64,000 nt of DNA. It comes from Caprella mutica. Lineage: Eukaryota; Arthropoda; Malacostraca; Amphipoda; Caprellidae. The DNA lies in contig CANNZV010000503.1 of assembly GCA_947561585.1 (NCBI GenBank), positions 186,001 through 250,000 on the forward strand. The letters are read 5' to 3'. Shown piece after piece: positions 11,342 to 23,692 of this stretch; the first letter of the stretch is position 1; the number at the start of each line of letters is the position of its first letter. The translations under genes were made by a program, and so were the position numbers. Below the pieces are notes generated by a model. It did not search any database, was not told the origin of the DNA, and was given only the letters and a program-made list of their open reading frames with translations.

Positions 11342-12061
11342 CAGCGTGACACAAAAAAAAAACAATGAAATAAAAACCACAAGATAGAGTATATCATCAA
11401 GATTTATTGAGTCTATAACAAATGCTCAAAATTTCCGCATGTGGAAACCAACAAAACCCGACAGAATTTTCGAGAAACCTCTACACTCGCCTAAGGTATC
11501 CATCTGGTGCGGCCTAAGTTCTAGCCGAGATTTTAGCCCAAATTTTTCTAAGATTCTGACGAAAATGCACGCACAGTAAATATATTGAAATATTAAACAT
11601 AATTTAAACTGTCGACATCCACCCTGACCGTTGCTTTCAACAAGACGAAACAACAAATCAGAACTAATTGCCAGAACAAAATTGGCCAACAAGTCGTTGT
11701 TGTACCCACAACATCTCTCATCTTATGGTCTCCCGGTCTGACTTCTTTGAATTTTTTTCTTTAGGGGTTAGTAAACGAGAATGTTTTCTGAGGATAGCCA
11801 GATACTATTGAAAACCTGAAGGATACTCTCTAAAAAATTATTTCATCAATGAATCAAGATATCCTGGGTGCGGTGATAGCGAATTTTGATAAACGTATAA
11901 ATTTGTGTATAGAGCAGCAGGGAGCTCATTTTGAGCATTTGTTATAAATTAAATAAATCTTGAAGATATACTCTATCTGCTGTTTTTATTTCATCTCTCT
12001 AAGTGTTCTACTTTTCGAGTTATAAGCGTTTACTTTCATCCCTCTTTTTCGTGTCACTCTG
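11342..12061 (+). mobile_element. Decayed mariner/Tc1-type element
   Basis: The ends CAGCGTGACAC and GTGTCACTCTG are flanked by TA (11340-11341, 12062-12063). Long subterminal inverted repeats pair 11355-11425 with 11931-12000 (for example ATGCTCAAAAT and ATTTTGAGCAT). At about 720 bp it is shorter than an autonomous element. A transposase remnant at about 11726 confirms the class. Confidence 0.8.
11726..11788 (+). pseudogene. Remnant of mariner-type transposase
   Basis: Translation gives WSPGLTSLNFFL*GLVNENV. This matches the conserved block that ends the catalytic core of many insect mariner/Tc1 transposases (SPDLTPLDFFLWG...). The usual tryptophan codon of FLWG is TAG here, a single G-to-A change. 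Flanking frames are disrupted, so the protein cannot be made. Confidence 0.7.
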
Positions 12062-15000
12062 TACGAGGTCTTCTTCACTTCATGTCCTTTGGGAAAAAAT
12101 TTTATACCCGAAAATTAAATTAGATTAAATTTATAATAAAACATAGATAGAGAGCTTATAATGAAGAGAGGCTTCCATCATATGAATATCAGTCATAAAA
12201 TTCATCGTTTGGTCCAGGCTTATCGTTTCCAGTTCCTGACGATGAATTTTACTACTCGAAAGCCTTGACCATTCAAAAAAACTTCAAAATTGAAATGTTA
12301 TACCTAATTAAATTACCCCTATAAAATAGATTAAACTTCACAGATAATTTAAACTAAATTAATCGAATAAGAAAGATATTTTTCTCAATAAAATAGTCAC
12401 AAAATAGTATGAAATACTCTAGCTGAAAATATAATATACTGTATTTTCTCCTCACTTCTATTAACTGTGCTAATGATGATAATATCTAACCTTTTAATGG
12501 TACTTTACATAATATAATTTACATCATATAAAAGAGCAGCACAAAATGATATTTTTATAGGATAGAGCTCATGCAGTCCTCCAGCTAATTCAGTTCCATT
12601 AATTTTAATTAAATTCCACTTCAGTACCGATTACAGTAATCCGCGAGTTAGTCTTTTTCTCTTAGCCATTTGATGAATTGGAAACCAAGTGTACAGGATA
12701 TAAATATAAGTACTTTATCAGAGTGATACCACTTTTATCTCCTAGATAATCCAAAGTAAGTCTTCTTTATAATTGTGATTGTTCTATTACTTAAATACCA
12801 GTTTATATTATTAAAAGTTGAAAAAGAAACCATGATACAGTCGAGCATAAGGTTCAATACTTTAAATCATTTTCAATCTCATTATTGATACATGAAATAA
12901 TTTGTGATGAAAATATCGTATACAGAAATGAATCCTTCATTTCTAATATCAACTTCGTTGAAAGTAAATATATTTTGAAGTTGATAGTTTTATTTACACA
13001 TATTTGAAATATTCTTGACAATGTGAAATATTCTTGATATACAATAACTATATATAAATATCAACCACATCAGTGTTTTCAAACATCAGGGTACATATAT
13101 AAGCTACTTCCTATTGACTATCAAGGAAGAGAAGGATATCATATCATAATCGAAAATTTATAATCACTCCAAAGTCTCAAAAGTCATGTAAGTAGCCTAT
13201 GCGAAATATATTTATTGGAGAATTGTTTATCACTATACCAATTTTTATTTCATACTAAATATATATTATATGAGTACGTATATTGTATAGCACATCCGCC
13301 AGTATATTGTCTATAACAATAATCGTGAATTGACAGAACATATCCACCGTTATATCGTTCAAAAACAGCTGATGTTAAAATTGTGCACAAGCCTGCAAGA
13401 GAATGAATGACAGAAGAGTTGAAGCTCCAGCTACGAAGTTATTGGGGCATGTACAATAGAGCCATTTTAGTGCGATAATTGAAGTACTGTTAGTCTGCAC
13501 TCAGATTTATTCACTGACAGCCACTATCACCGTCACAAACAATGCTGCTATTTTCAGACGGCATGACGCTACGCCTAAAAGCGAGACTTAAAATGAATAA
13601 CTCGATGATAAATTGTAGCACATGTTTGAAAATAGGGGGAGAGAGGAAATATATAACTTTGAAGATTATCTTAGAAAGATATATTTTATTTTCTAAATTT
13701 TTGGCTAGAGCCAATAAAAAAAAGTTTTTTTTTTAGTAGAAAACGAATATGTTCATCACCGGTAGAAATCAATTCTCACGCTTTTTTTTAAATATTCCTC
13801 AATGCAACATAACATTCAACTTCAGTTTTCAATTGAATGAACTTCAATAACATTCATAGAACTCTCTTCAAACAACAAATATCACTGATTTCTGGACGAT
13901 GAAATCCGAGTGCATGGATTCGATTATGTAGTCCTACAAAAGCCAATACATTATTGGTTTTCCTGAGAATGGATGTGCTAAATTCGGATGACCAAGAGCG
14001 CAAAAGCCAGAAAAATCATTCGAACTCTCAAAAGAATACCGAATAGTATAGTTTTATTTGTTTGGATGAAATACTGAAAATTGCAATAATATTAATTCGA
14101 GGTAAAAGGAATTTATAAATTATTATTCCTGAATCTCTATGATTTATGACGTCACTCAATGAATTCATTTTGGATTGGAATTATTTCAATATTTCGTGTA
14201 AATCGACACTTTGATTTAAGCATATTCGGATTGGAACAGAACAAAATAAATTGTTTTGTTCATATTAAAATTCGGTCACAGCCTATAAGAAACGAGTTTT
14301 TTAAGTGGAAAACGAATATCGTAGGGGTATCGTATTGCTTCATATATTCACTTAGTGAGACGAAACAGAATTCAATTGATAGAGGATATAACATTGAGAT
14401 ATCTGAAATTGGAAGTTTCTTTTAGAAGTCATATTTGAAAAAAAAAAGATATTAGAAAGCCCTATTTTTAGCATATTTTCAAAATCCTTTAGCTTTATTT
14501 CTTTGTAATCAAAATATTTAAAATAACTCAATGTTATTTTACAAAACACCTCTTTCTCCTTCAAACATGCCTTGCCACATCTACAACAAAAAAATATTGA
14601 GATATTGAGCGTCAATCATCCTAATACATAAGTTTTCAGGAGAGACTGAAACATCTCTACCATCAGCTCACCTCGCTCTAGAAGGTTCTGTAACTTAGTC
14701 AGTGAATTCTTATTGGAGCTTTGAGAACAGGGGTGGTTAATTTCCACCAAATAATCCCCAATTCAATTTCCACACCCCTCTGGTATGTGGAAGGGCAGAT
14801 GCGTTTCTAGCTACTCCTCCTCCTTCCACCCTCATTGTACGCGCTATAGACAAGCTACGACTTTAATATTTACACAAGGTATTTTAAATGCTTGTAGGTG
14901 GGTTTGATGTGAATAAAATTGTTTTCGACTATTTTTTGACTTTTGGCTTTTCTGAAAGGTATCAGAACCCTTAAAACCTATATGACTCGTGGTCAGAAAA

Positions 15001-16026
15001 ATCTATGATAGGTTGTTTAAGATTAAATAGTTTCCAAATATACTCTTTGATTCTACCCATGCACCATACTTTCGTTCAAGTTAGAAATTATTTAGAAACC
15101 GAACATTAATATAATTAAATAAATTGAGAAAATTAAAATAAAAACAAACAGGGAGACTATCAACGTGAAATTTGAGCCTAAATATGCAAATTAAGTGTTT
15201 AAAAGTGTCTCATCATGACAGTTCATGCTTTTACGAAGGTAATTTCATCTTAAAGAGCTTTCATGCAAGAATATGCAGACGAGGCCATGTGATACGTGCA
15301 CAGGCTAAATTAGTTAGACAAACACCGCACATTATAGTTACCTTTGGACAGGGAAATTAATATGACACAGGTAACCTGCTTAAATCTGAAAAAAATGAAT
15401 TATTATCTCTGCGTGTGGTGAGTTATATGTTAATCATTATTTACTGCTAATTACTTTTGAACTAATAAATCAATTTATATCTAAACTGTTTTCACTATAT
15501 CATAAATTTATTTTGAAAACAACATTTCTGTAATCTGTTTAGAATAACCAATTTAGATTTTTTTTAAAATAGTATTGAAATATTTCTAATATTATTGAAT
15601 TTTTTTAAACATTATTCTATTATTTATATTATTTTTAACTGAATAAGAAAGTTGCTTATATAGTGAACATTTTTTTTCGTATAGTAAAATTGCCATCAGT
15701 TTTCTGAAGTTGATGTCCAGTCATGGCATATATTAATATATATGAAACTTTAATAATATATAATAATATTATATATATACCCTATATAGTATCACACTTG
15801 CTTTCAAGAGAGTGTCCCATGTCAGTTAGTATTGGATATCACTTCGTTATAATTCATTCAGTAGTAAGTTAATTTCAACGACAAATCGGCATAAATGTCC
15901 ACCCTAAAGTAACTAAGGAAATTCATTATTGTTTGTTCCTGAAATCAAAGTCTCATTGAGGAAGTCTGGACAATCCATGAATATGTGATGTACAGTCAAG
16001 CACACCTGACATATGTTGCATCTAAG
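12062..16026. other. Mostly AT-rich sequence without recognised genes
   Basis: Short open frames (for example near 13.5, 14.2 and 15.2 kb) resemble nothing known and match chance expectation. A 12-bp inverted pair AAAATTCATCGT / ACGATGAATTTT lies near 12200-12250, and an AT-only palindromic run at 15725-15785. A slightly GC-richer patch at 14700-14850 is unexplained. Confidence 0.5.
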
Positions 16027-16150
16027 AAAATGATAATGATAATATTTATTGTGAAAAAATAAAATACAAGAAACACAAGCCTATATAATAGTAAGTATAC
16101 TTTCAGGCAAAATAATAAAAAGAAATTTACGAGTTAAAAATAAGTAGGTA
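16027..16150 (-). mobile_element. Probable 3' tail of the non-LTR retrotransposon
   Basis: Read on the minus strand this ends in CAATAAATATTATCATTATC, a poly(A)-signal-like stretch followed by short ATTATC repeats. Such tails are typical of the 3' ends of many non-LTR elements. It lies directly outside the 16151-20732 element, whose other side is the 3' part of the reverse transcriptase fragment. I infer they were once contiguous. Confidence 0.4.
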
Positions 16151-16540
16151 GGGTCGGGAGGGGCGAACCTTGCGCACTAAAAACTTTTGGGTTTTTCAAC
16201 TTAGTTTTTGCAGATAGACTAATAATATTTGACATGAAGAACCGCAATAAGGTTTTTTATACACCATCCAAAGGACAAAAAATTAGCATTTGTATAATCT
16301 GAGTTATTGACGAAAGTAGTGCGCAATTGAAATTGTCCTTGATGGGGCGATTCTTGCGCGCGAGAGGGGCGAATATCTGCGCACCCTTTAATTCCTTTCC
16401 ATAGTTAAAAATAGCACTATTGAGTGTCTATATACTTACTATAAAAATAATTCCAATGTGTTTAAAAGCATAAACAATCATATGATTCAAATTCAAAACT
16501 TGAGACAAACTTTTTTCGACCTGTTTACGTCAAGTTTGTA

Positions 16541-17860
16541 CAGGGTGGGGCGTAAGTTTGGAAGCAAATGAAAGTGCATATTATAATCCAACGAAAAATA
16601 TATTTAATAATTTACAGTTATGTATTATTACATATGGGTTTTAAGAATTCAAAAATCATAAATTTATTCAAAATTTCCCCCCTTGTTTTTAATAACAGCC
16701 TCAAATCTCCTCCGAACTCCTCCTACTGCGGCACGCAACTGTTCTTGTGAAATCTCCTTCCAAGATCTCTGGAGCGAACGCTTTAAATCATCCACACTGC
16801 GAAGGAATTTACCACAGGCCTTTGATTCAAGAATGGACTATACCGAAAATTCCATAGGATTAACATCTGGGGAGCAGGGAGTCCACATTTCTTTGGACCA
16901 AAACCGTGGAAGATGGTCATGGCACCAGTTTTGAGTGACATTTGCAGTATGTGAAGTCGCGCCGTCTTGCTGAAATGTCCATAGAGTGTCATTACCGAAA
17001 TGATCCGAAATGTCATTACCGAAAATGATTACCGAAATGACTCCAACACTGGCGTCAAAATATTCTCAATATAACATTTAGCATTGATTTTGGCGCCTTG
17101 TTCCACAAAAATTAAAGATCACCAAGTTTCTGAAACGGCGGCCCAGACCATTACTGAAGCAGGTTTCATGGTTCTGTGGACAGTTTTTTGGTTGTATGGG
17201 ATGTCTTTTGCACTTTTACCAATTATTCTGTCATTCCTCCGGTTGTGAGCCATTTCCACTGTTAAATTTTTTTCGTCAGACCAAACAATTTCACCAGCCG
17301 TGCCAGACTTCAATTCTCTCAGAAGTGCTTTGCTTCTCTTCAATCTCTTTTTCTTTACAGCTTCTGACAGAGTCTGTCTCTTTTGGAGGGTGAAAGAGGA
17401 CATCTTTAGGTCTTCTTTGAAAACTCTTCTCATTGTTCTCGGACTCACATTAGCTGTTTTGGCTAACAATCGTATTGACCTTTTCGGGTTCCTCCTGATC
17501 TTCTCTCGGGCACATTTTATCAGTTGTTTGGTGCGTTGTGAGCGTGGTCTACCGCTTCTTGGACGATCAGTCAAGTCTCCTCTCCCATTAACACGCTTCA
17601 CACACTTCCAAACAGTCGATCTCGCTATTGAGAGAGTCTTTGAAATGACGAAATCTGACTTCCCGGCACGGTGTAGAGCAATAATGGCTTCTCTTTTGTC
17701 TGACATTTTTGAATTGACCAAATTTTTGTAAAAAATAACACTGCCACGTCATAATGTAGTGTCTCTACTATAGTTCAAACCCTATCACCTACTTAGGAAC
17801 TTATTTTCAAGAATTATATTAATGTTTGAAAAATTGCTTCCAAACTTACGCCCCACCCTG
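16541..17860 (-). mobile_element. Tc1-like DNA transposon, near full length
   Basis: This is a 1320-bp element with perfect 27-bp terminal inverted repeats beginning CAGGGTGGGGCGTAAGTTTG, flanked by TA (16539-16540 and 17861-17862). It carries one transposase gene on the minus strand with small defects. The perfect ends and limited decay indicate a fairly recent insertion into the 16151-20732 element. Confidence 0.95.
16664..17706 (-). pseudogene. Tc1-like transposase, lightly disabled
   Basis: The gene would encode about 345 residues, normal for Tc1-like transposases. It starts at ATG 17706 (MSDKREAIIALHRAGKS). It has an N-terminal helix-turn-helix, the linker motif RSGRPRSQRT, a second helix-turn-helix, then the first catalytic Asp in VWSDEKNL, the second in FQQDGATSHT and a Glu in SPDVNPMEFSV. 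Thirty-seven residues separate the second Asp and the Glu, as in DD37E lineages. Damage: a TGA after MVWAAVSETW (about 17118), a short local duplication of CATTTCGGTAATGA-like sequence at about 16990-17040 that shifts the frame, and a TAG following MEFSV (about 16848). It cannot encode a full protein as it stands. Confidence 0.9.
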
Positions 17861-17988
17861 TAGAATGTATGTGTGACGTCATGATTGTTGCTTCCTATTC
17901 AGGATTAATTTATGCTTGTAATATTAGTTTATCTGAAGTATGACACTATTATATTTACTTATTATGTAACTATAAATATAATAAATAA

Positions 17989-18581
17989 CTAGATGACGGG
18001 CACTCATAGAGCGCATACTTTTGCCACCGCTTACAAATGACCTTGACATTAAACCTGTTCACTCCCAAAATATAAACAAATGATTCCTGAATATTGAAGC
18101 ATCGTCCCGCCCAATTTCAGACAATTTGGTTGAATTCTTTTGTGTTATAAATGACCTTGACCTTTATTTTTACCTGATTGCTCACAAAATCTAATAAATT
18201 GGTTCCTGCATGGATAATTACCAACCGTCGACCAAATTTCAGTTACTTTGATTTAATACATTTTGCGTTATAAGTCAACTTGACCTTTAACCTGACCGCT
18301 TCCAAAAACTAACCAAACCGTTCCTAGATATTTACCAATCGTTCCATCAAATTTCAGACAAATTGATTGAAAACTTTTTGAATTATTGAGTTATAAATGA
18401 CCTTGAGCTTTGACCGGATAACTCCCAAAATTTTACCAGATGGTTCCTGGAGATTAGTCAATCGATCGGCTTACCAAATTCAAAGTAATTTGATCGAAGA
18501 CTTTTTGAGTTATGTGAGCAACAAGATGACAAACAAAAATATGTCGCCCAAAAGATAACCTTACGCAATCTATGAAAGGAA
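17989..18581 (-). mobile_element. Helitron-like non-autonomous element, copy A
   Basis: On the minus strand it ends with a GCGCTC-TAT-GAGTGC hairpin, a 7-nt spacer, then CTAG followed by T. This matches the hairpin plus CTRR-T end of Helitrons. Its start resembles CCTTTC...GTAAGGT, related to CCTTCGCAGAATGC in copies C and D. The interior repeats ATGACCTTGACCTTT-type words about every 110-130 bp. Confidence 0.6.
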
Positions 18582-19099
18582 TAATTCTTTTTAGATGTCA
18601 AATATAGCATATATAACCAATTTAGCATACATATCTAAAACGTTATTCAAAATACTGTTACACTTAGATATTTTCACTTTATGTCTCTCAAATTACGATA
18701 ATAAGAACATAGAAGCAAATGGGTTTCTCGTACATCTATTAGGTTACGTGGAATATTCACTTGCCATTGTAAGGTCGGGAAGATACCCAGGCCAAGAGAG
18801 GGTCCATATGTACTGAATCCCCTAGACCTAAAGGTTAGTCGTTGAACTCTTCCAGTCTTTCAATTCTTTCAAGAAAGATAAAAATGTATCAGAATTTGAG
18901 AGTATAATGATACTATGAAGGTAGTAAAATTTCATCCAGAGTTGTGTCCCTAGTCTTGTAATAGGTAGAACATTCCACAACAATATTATGAGGTCATGTT
19001 TCTGGGTGAAGACCAGATCGTCGGCAAGTATTATTGTTTTACTGTTTTAGGACCAAATGTTCCCAGGTTATAAGAAGAAATTTCAATCGGGTTATTAAC

Positions 19100-19991
19100 A
19101 ATAGCTTTTGACATTCTCTTTCAAAGAGGAAGAGTTCTTTGGTCTGCCTACAAGAAGGTAGGTTGACCCACCTAATTCCTTTGGTGTTTTTCAAAGACCA
19201 ACGGTTCAGGTTCTGCGCCAGAAGATCTCTGCTACGTCCTTTTCTATGAAATCATCAGTTTCGTTGTCAATAGTACCAACGTAGTATGGCGCTGAAGACG
19301 CCAAATTTCTTTGCGACAGAATCTTGGCAATTGACGTGATCACCACTCATGTGTCTTGTTTAAGTAGTGAAATAGTTCACCATCTTGTTGGAAGATAAAT
19401 GATAAACATCAATCCAATAGCTGGAACCACAATACTGTTAAAAGAGGATTGATCTTAGGCCGTTCTCCACGAAAATCAGAGGAGACTCCCAAGTTTTCGA
19501 GATAGGGGAAATCTTGGATATCTTCTGATCATGAATATTGAATTGGGTTGGCTTCAATAATGAAGAGTTTCTCGTTAAAAAAATCTATTTCATACCTTGT
19601 CGTGTCCGCTTTAAGCTCTCTGAGAAGGACCTTTAATCTCTCAAGTCTCTTTTGCTTTTTAAGAAGTGTGAGGACTTAGTGTTCTCTCATTTTGTAGGAA
19701 GACAACTGAAGATCTTTCGTGATGATGGTTCTAATTGAAGTCTGGATCACATTCATGTATTTAGCTATATTTCGAATTTTTTCAAGTATTTCTTCGAGTC
19801 TTCAACATTGCACAAACCTTCTTAGCCATTTTCTTTATTCGAACAAGTACTCCCACTTCTAGGACAATCCTCAAAAGTGACAAGCTCAATGAAGCTACTA
19901 TTCACAACATGGTGCAATGTCGATTTGCAACTTTTAAAAGCATAATGATATCAGAGTTGGGTTTCCCTGAACGATGGTTTAACCCTGTCAT
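19100..19991 (-). pseudogene. Old, heavily decayed Tc1-like transposase
   Basis: Minus-strand frames, read with shifts, show helix-turn-helix-like blocks (KPNSDIIMLLKVANRH, KKMAKKVCAMLK), then SYKMREH, QKRLERLKVLLRELKADTTR, NEKLFIIEAN and FQQDG (near 19390). These occur in the same order as in the intact Tc1-like gene at 16664-17706. Many stops and frameshifts are present. It is a different and older subfamily than the 16.5-kb copy. No terminal repeats of its own were found. Confidence 0.7.
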
Positions 19992-20732
19992 TTTAGACCT
20001 GATATTTTCGATTTTATTAAAAAGAACCGAATAATAAGATTATATAACTATACTTAATAATAAAGCAAATGATAAACATGTATAGTGATGTTTGATATGT
20101 TTAACTATAAATTTCACAGAAAAGACTAATTAATAACCTTAAATTCACCCTGATTTACAATTTCATATTTCGACCTATTATCTGAAATATATGTGGAATG
20201 TGTATGTTTTTAGTTGAAAGTGAAAAATTACAAATATATAGAGAGAGTAATATTAAGCATTAAAAACTGTTTCATGGCCTAAAAATAAATTTCTATAGTG
20301 CGCAATATTCGCCCCGCCATGCAAAATATGATGGGGCGAATAGTTGCGCACGGAAAAACTCCGCTAAATAAAAAATTTAAAAGTCTAGAACCTTGTAATT
20401 TTAACTGAGGCAACTTAAGTCGATGATCATAATGCACTAAAAACTTCAGGTCATTATCTGGGATAGAAATTTTTTTATGACAAATTTATTTTTTAGGGTA
20501 ATTCGGTAAAATGAATTTTCGACTAGGTACTTTTCATATGGTCTTAAATGTGATTTATTTCAACCATGAATAAATGCCTGTAAGCTGTTTTAATTTTATA
20601 CAGAGTTACTACATATTTGAGCCGGTCTATGACTATTTTTGTTATTGGGCTAGCACATTCATAGCCCTTTAAACATGTGGTGCGCAAGATTCGCCCCGTG
20701 TGCTGCTGCGCGAGATTCGCCCCTCCCGACCC

Positions 20733-20922
20733 TACATCTTATTCAAAATAATTATTTCAAAGTTCTACAATGTATACAATTCAGATGTTGAAAGAAGGGA
20801 AATAAAAAATGAAGAAAGACAGAAAGAAAGAAAGAAAGGATGAAAAGCTACCAATAAAAAGAGTTATCATAGTTTTCAATATAAAAAGACTTAAGTTTAT
20901 TTTTAAATAAAAGGTGACTAGT
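20733..20922 (-). mobile_element. Proximal 3' region of the same non-LTR element
   Basis: Noncoding sequence downstream of the reverse transcriptase. It includes a short GAAA-rich run (20812-20840) on the plus strand. No separate gene is present. Confidence 0.5.
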
Positions 20923-22065
20923 TCACATTTTGATATTGATAGGAATTTCCTTGAACAGAAAGACTCCTCTATAGTAGGGTGATCGCCTTGCAAGGGTAAG
21001 TTTCCTATTACTTGGGAGAGGTTCATTGTAGGATCGAGTATTGGCAGATAGCTGATGTGGTATATCACTATTGAGTCTATTTTTAACAAAAGTACACAAA
21101 ATGAATTTATGAAGATCAAAAACATTCAGAATTTTAGATTTCGAGAAGAGACCCCTTGTATGTGCCAAATAATCAGCATCATTAAGAATGCGCAGCACCT
21201 TCTTTCGCATCAAAAACAAAGGCTCCATATTACACATATGGGTACCAACCCCAGACCAAGTTACAATAATGCAAATACGGGTAGTTGAAAAAGTAATAAA
21301 GACTAGAAAGACACTCATTGGCAACAAAGTATTTCAATTTATAAAAAATACCCACAGATTTTGCAATCTTTGAGCATATGTAGTCTGTATGCAACTTGAA
21401 ACTCAATCTATCTGATTTAACATATTCAATAATCGTACTATTTATTTTGAGATCCAGTAGGTTATTCGCTATTTCTTTATTCGAAAAGATCATGAACTTG
21501 GTCTTGGAAGCATTAACCGACCGTCTGTTTGCACGTGCCAACTCATCAAAAAGGAACAGATTGTCATTAGCTGAATTAACGAGATCAGCAACAGAGGGAC
21601 CACTCATCAGCAACGTAGTGTCATCTGTAACAGAATGTATGAAAAATTCTCAGATAAATTACACTTATCGTTGACATAAATTTGAAATAACATTGGTCCC
21701 AAAATGGATCCCTGAGGAATGGCAATACTGATCTGACGATCTTGACTGGTGACATCTCCGATCCTAACACATTGTTTCCTTCCCTCTAAATAACTACGGA
21801 ACCAGGCATGACACACTCCACGTATTACGTACTTTAACATCTTATTGAGCAAAATTTCATGGTTGACTGTATCGAACGCCTTCCTAAAATCAACAAAAAT
21901 ACTTAACAAATAATTTCCCCTTTCAAGTTCATCATAAACCGTTTCTGTTAATTTGAGAAGAGCTGCCTCTGTCGAAAATCCTTCTCTGAACCCAAACTGG
22001 TTTTCTGTTAATAAAGAATGGTCGGACAAAAATTTAATCAGCCTATTGTACATGGCACATGGCAA
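20923..22065 (-). pseudogene. Non-LTR retrotransposon reverse transcriptase (jockey/CR1 type), 5'-truncated
   Basis: The minus-strand fragment starts within the palm-fingers region: LTENQFGFREGFSTEAALL, then FVDFRKAFDTVNHEILLNKM (first catalytic Asp) and IPQGSILGPMLFQIYVND. After a frameshift near 21640 comes VTDDTTLL, the second catalytic pair, with Thr where Ala is usual (A-D-D). After another frameshift near 21290 the C-terminal thumb region follows (RKKVLRILNDADYLAHTRGL, FDLHKFILCTFVKNRLN). The endonuclease and 5' part are missing, which is usual for target-primed reverse transcription that stopped early. The probable 3' tail is at 16027-16150, on the far side of an inserted element. Confidence 0.9.
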
Positions 22066-22069
22066 ATGT

Positions 22070-23520
22070 GTTCATTATAGAGGCTACTTCCTTATACAGG
22101 ACACTATATTCACAAAACAGGGTTTCGTTATAGAAGAAGTTTTACTGTACAAGATTTATTTAAATAATTTTTTTTTTTTGAATGATACATTTAGTATTCT
22201 GACATTAGAAACCACAATAAAATCATATCTACGCATCTGGAATTAATATTAATTGGTGGAAATCCAGTTCATTGTACCACTTCCATTCAAATAAATGCAT
22301 CAGTCACATGGACAGGTGCAGAATATGATAAATCGCGCAATCGTGAAATTTGATTTCATGTAATTTGCTCATGGAAGATCAACATATTTATCCGGTAGGT
22401 TTAATTTGGGAAGTGAAGTTGTCTATAACGATAATGAAATTGCTCAAGTTGGTGTTTTAGGAAGGAATTGGATCCCTGAATGATCTCATTAGGCATGCTT
22501 AATAACAGACTTCACGCACTATCACCGGTAATGGCCTACCTAATTGAACTCGAATGGGCATGCAATATTCTAATTATCTTGCAGTAAGTCTCACTAAATA
22601 ATATAGTTATTGCTATGAAATTTATGATGAAGTATTATTACACACGCAGATGAACTTCTCAAATGTCAAAATATACAGATAAGGATATAAGACATTTAAA
22701 CATAGGACATTTAATTTCCTATAATTTCCTCTAACAAAAGCAAGGTTAAAATTTTTTTAGTTAAAATTGAAACTTAGAACAATGAATTATTTTCTTCTGC
22801 AATAAATTAGCTTATAGTCGAAACTATTAAAACTTTGCATACTAATAAGATATGAAATTGTTTGCCTAAAAGGATCTTCATTAATTCAATATTTTGCCTT
22901 CTTTAATTAATTAAAATTTCTCTTTGTATTCATTAGCATAATATTTAATTCAATCTTGTGAGATCGTAGCTGGAAATCTTAACAATTTAAGTATATTTTT
23001 CCATTGTACATGTAATTATAATGTAAATAACAAAAGATTGAAATGTGGTAATGAAACATCAAATAACACTCATAGAAACTTGTATGTATTTGTAATTTGT
23101 TTAAAATTATCTTTATAAAAAACATTCCATTATATAAAGTTTCTTCAAAAACAATTACTTACCTAATAGGAAGTTTCCTAATTATTTTCAGCATAATTAA
23201 ATTAGAGCAGATTGTATACATTATTATTTAAACACAACGATACTAGCGCGAAAGAATATATTATTAAAAAGCACTCACAAAAAACAAGAAGGAGATATAA
23301 TCTCTTATTTAGGTTTCAGAATCGAATACAAAGCAATCTATTGAGATATAATTTAATACCTTAAATTTTTATCCAGTCTCAATTGATACAGGTCGGTGGC
23401 ATTGTTTGTTACTGGGTAATTAAACACTTGATTATATACAATGAATGAATACAGACACACACTTATAAGAAATAGCATGTATAGCGTGCACAATAATATT
23501 CAGGCTAGGTGTAAAATAAA
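22070..23520. other. AT-rich sequence, nothing recognised
   Basis: No reading frame, repeat or transposon end can be supported here. Confidence 0.5.
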
Positions 23521-23692
23521 GACATTGCTTTAAAATAAAATAAAGACCATATTGCTTTAAAAGAAAATATACTCTATTGTTTTAAAAGAAAATATACACT
23601 ATTGTTTTAAAAGAAAATATACACTATTGTTTTAAAAGAAAATATACACTATTGCTTTAAAAGAAAATATACAATATTGTTTTAAATGGAAA
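23521..23692. repeat. 25-bp tandem repeat (AAAATATACACTATTG core)
   Basis: About six units of TTTTAAAAG + AAAATATACACTATTG are present, with small changes (ACTC, GCTTT) in the outer units. Confidence 0.9.

Larger units (their letters stand above)
16151..20732. mobile_element. 4.6-kb inverted-repeat DNA element with nested insertions
   Basis: Identical 17-bp ends GGGTCGGGAGGGGCGAA / TTCGCCCCTCCCGACCC are flanked by TA on each side. The words GGGGCGAA and TGCGCAC recur as subterminal repeats at 16160-16178, 16344-16383, 20298-20351 and 20690-20728, in both orientations. The body contains a Tc1-like transposon, a Helitron-like copy and a decayed Tc1-like transposase. Whether that old transposase belongs to this element or is another insertion is unclear. 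Confidence 0.75.

Noticed and set aside
13511..13736. Frames of 64-67 codons on both strands
   Set aside because: Mutually overlapping, no motif, and consistent with chance in AT-rich DNA.
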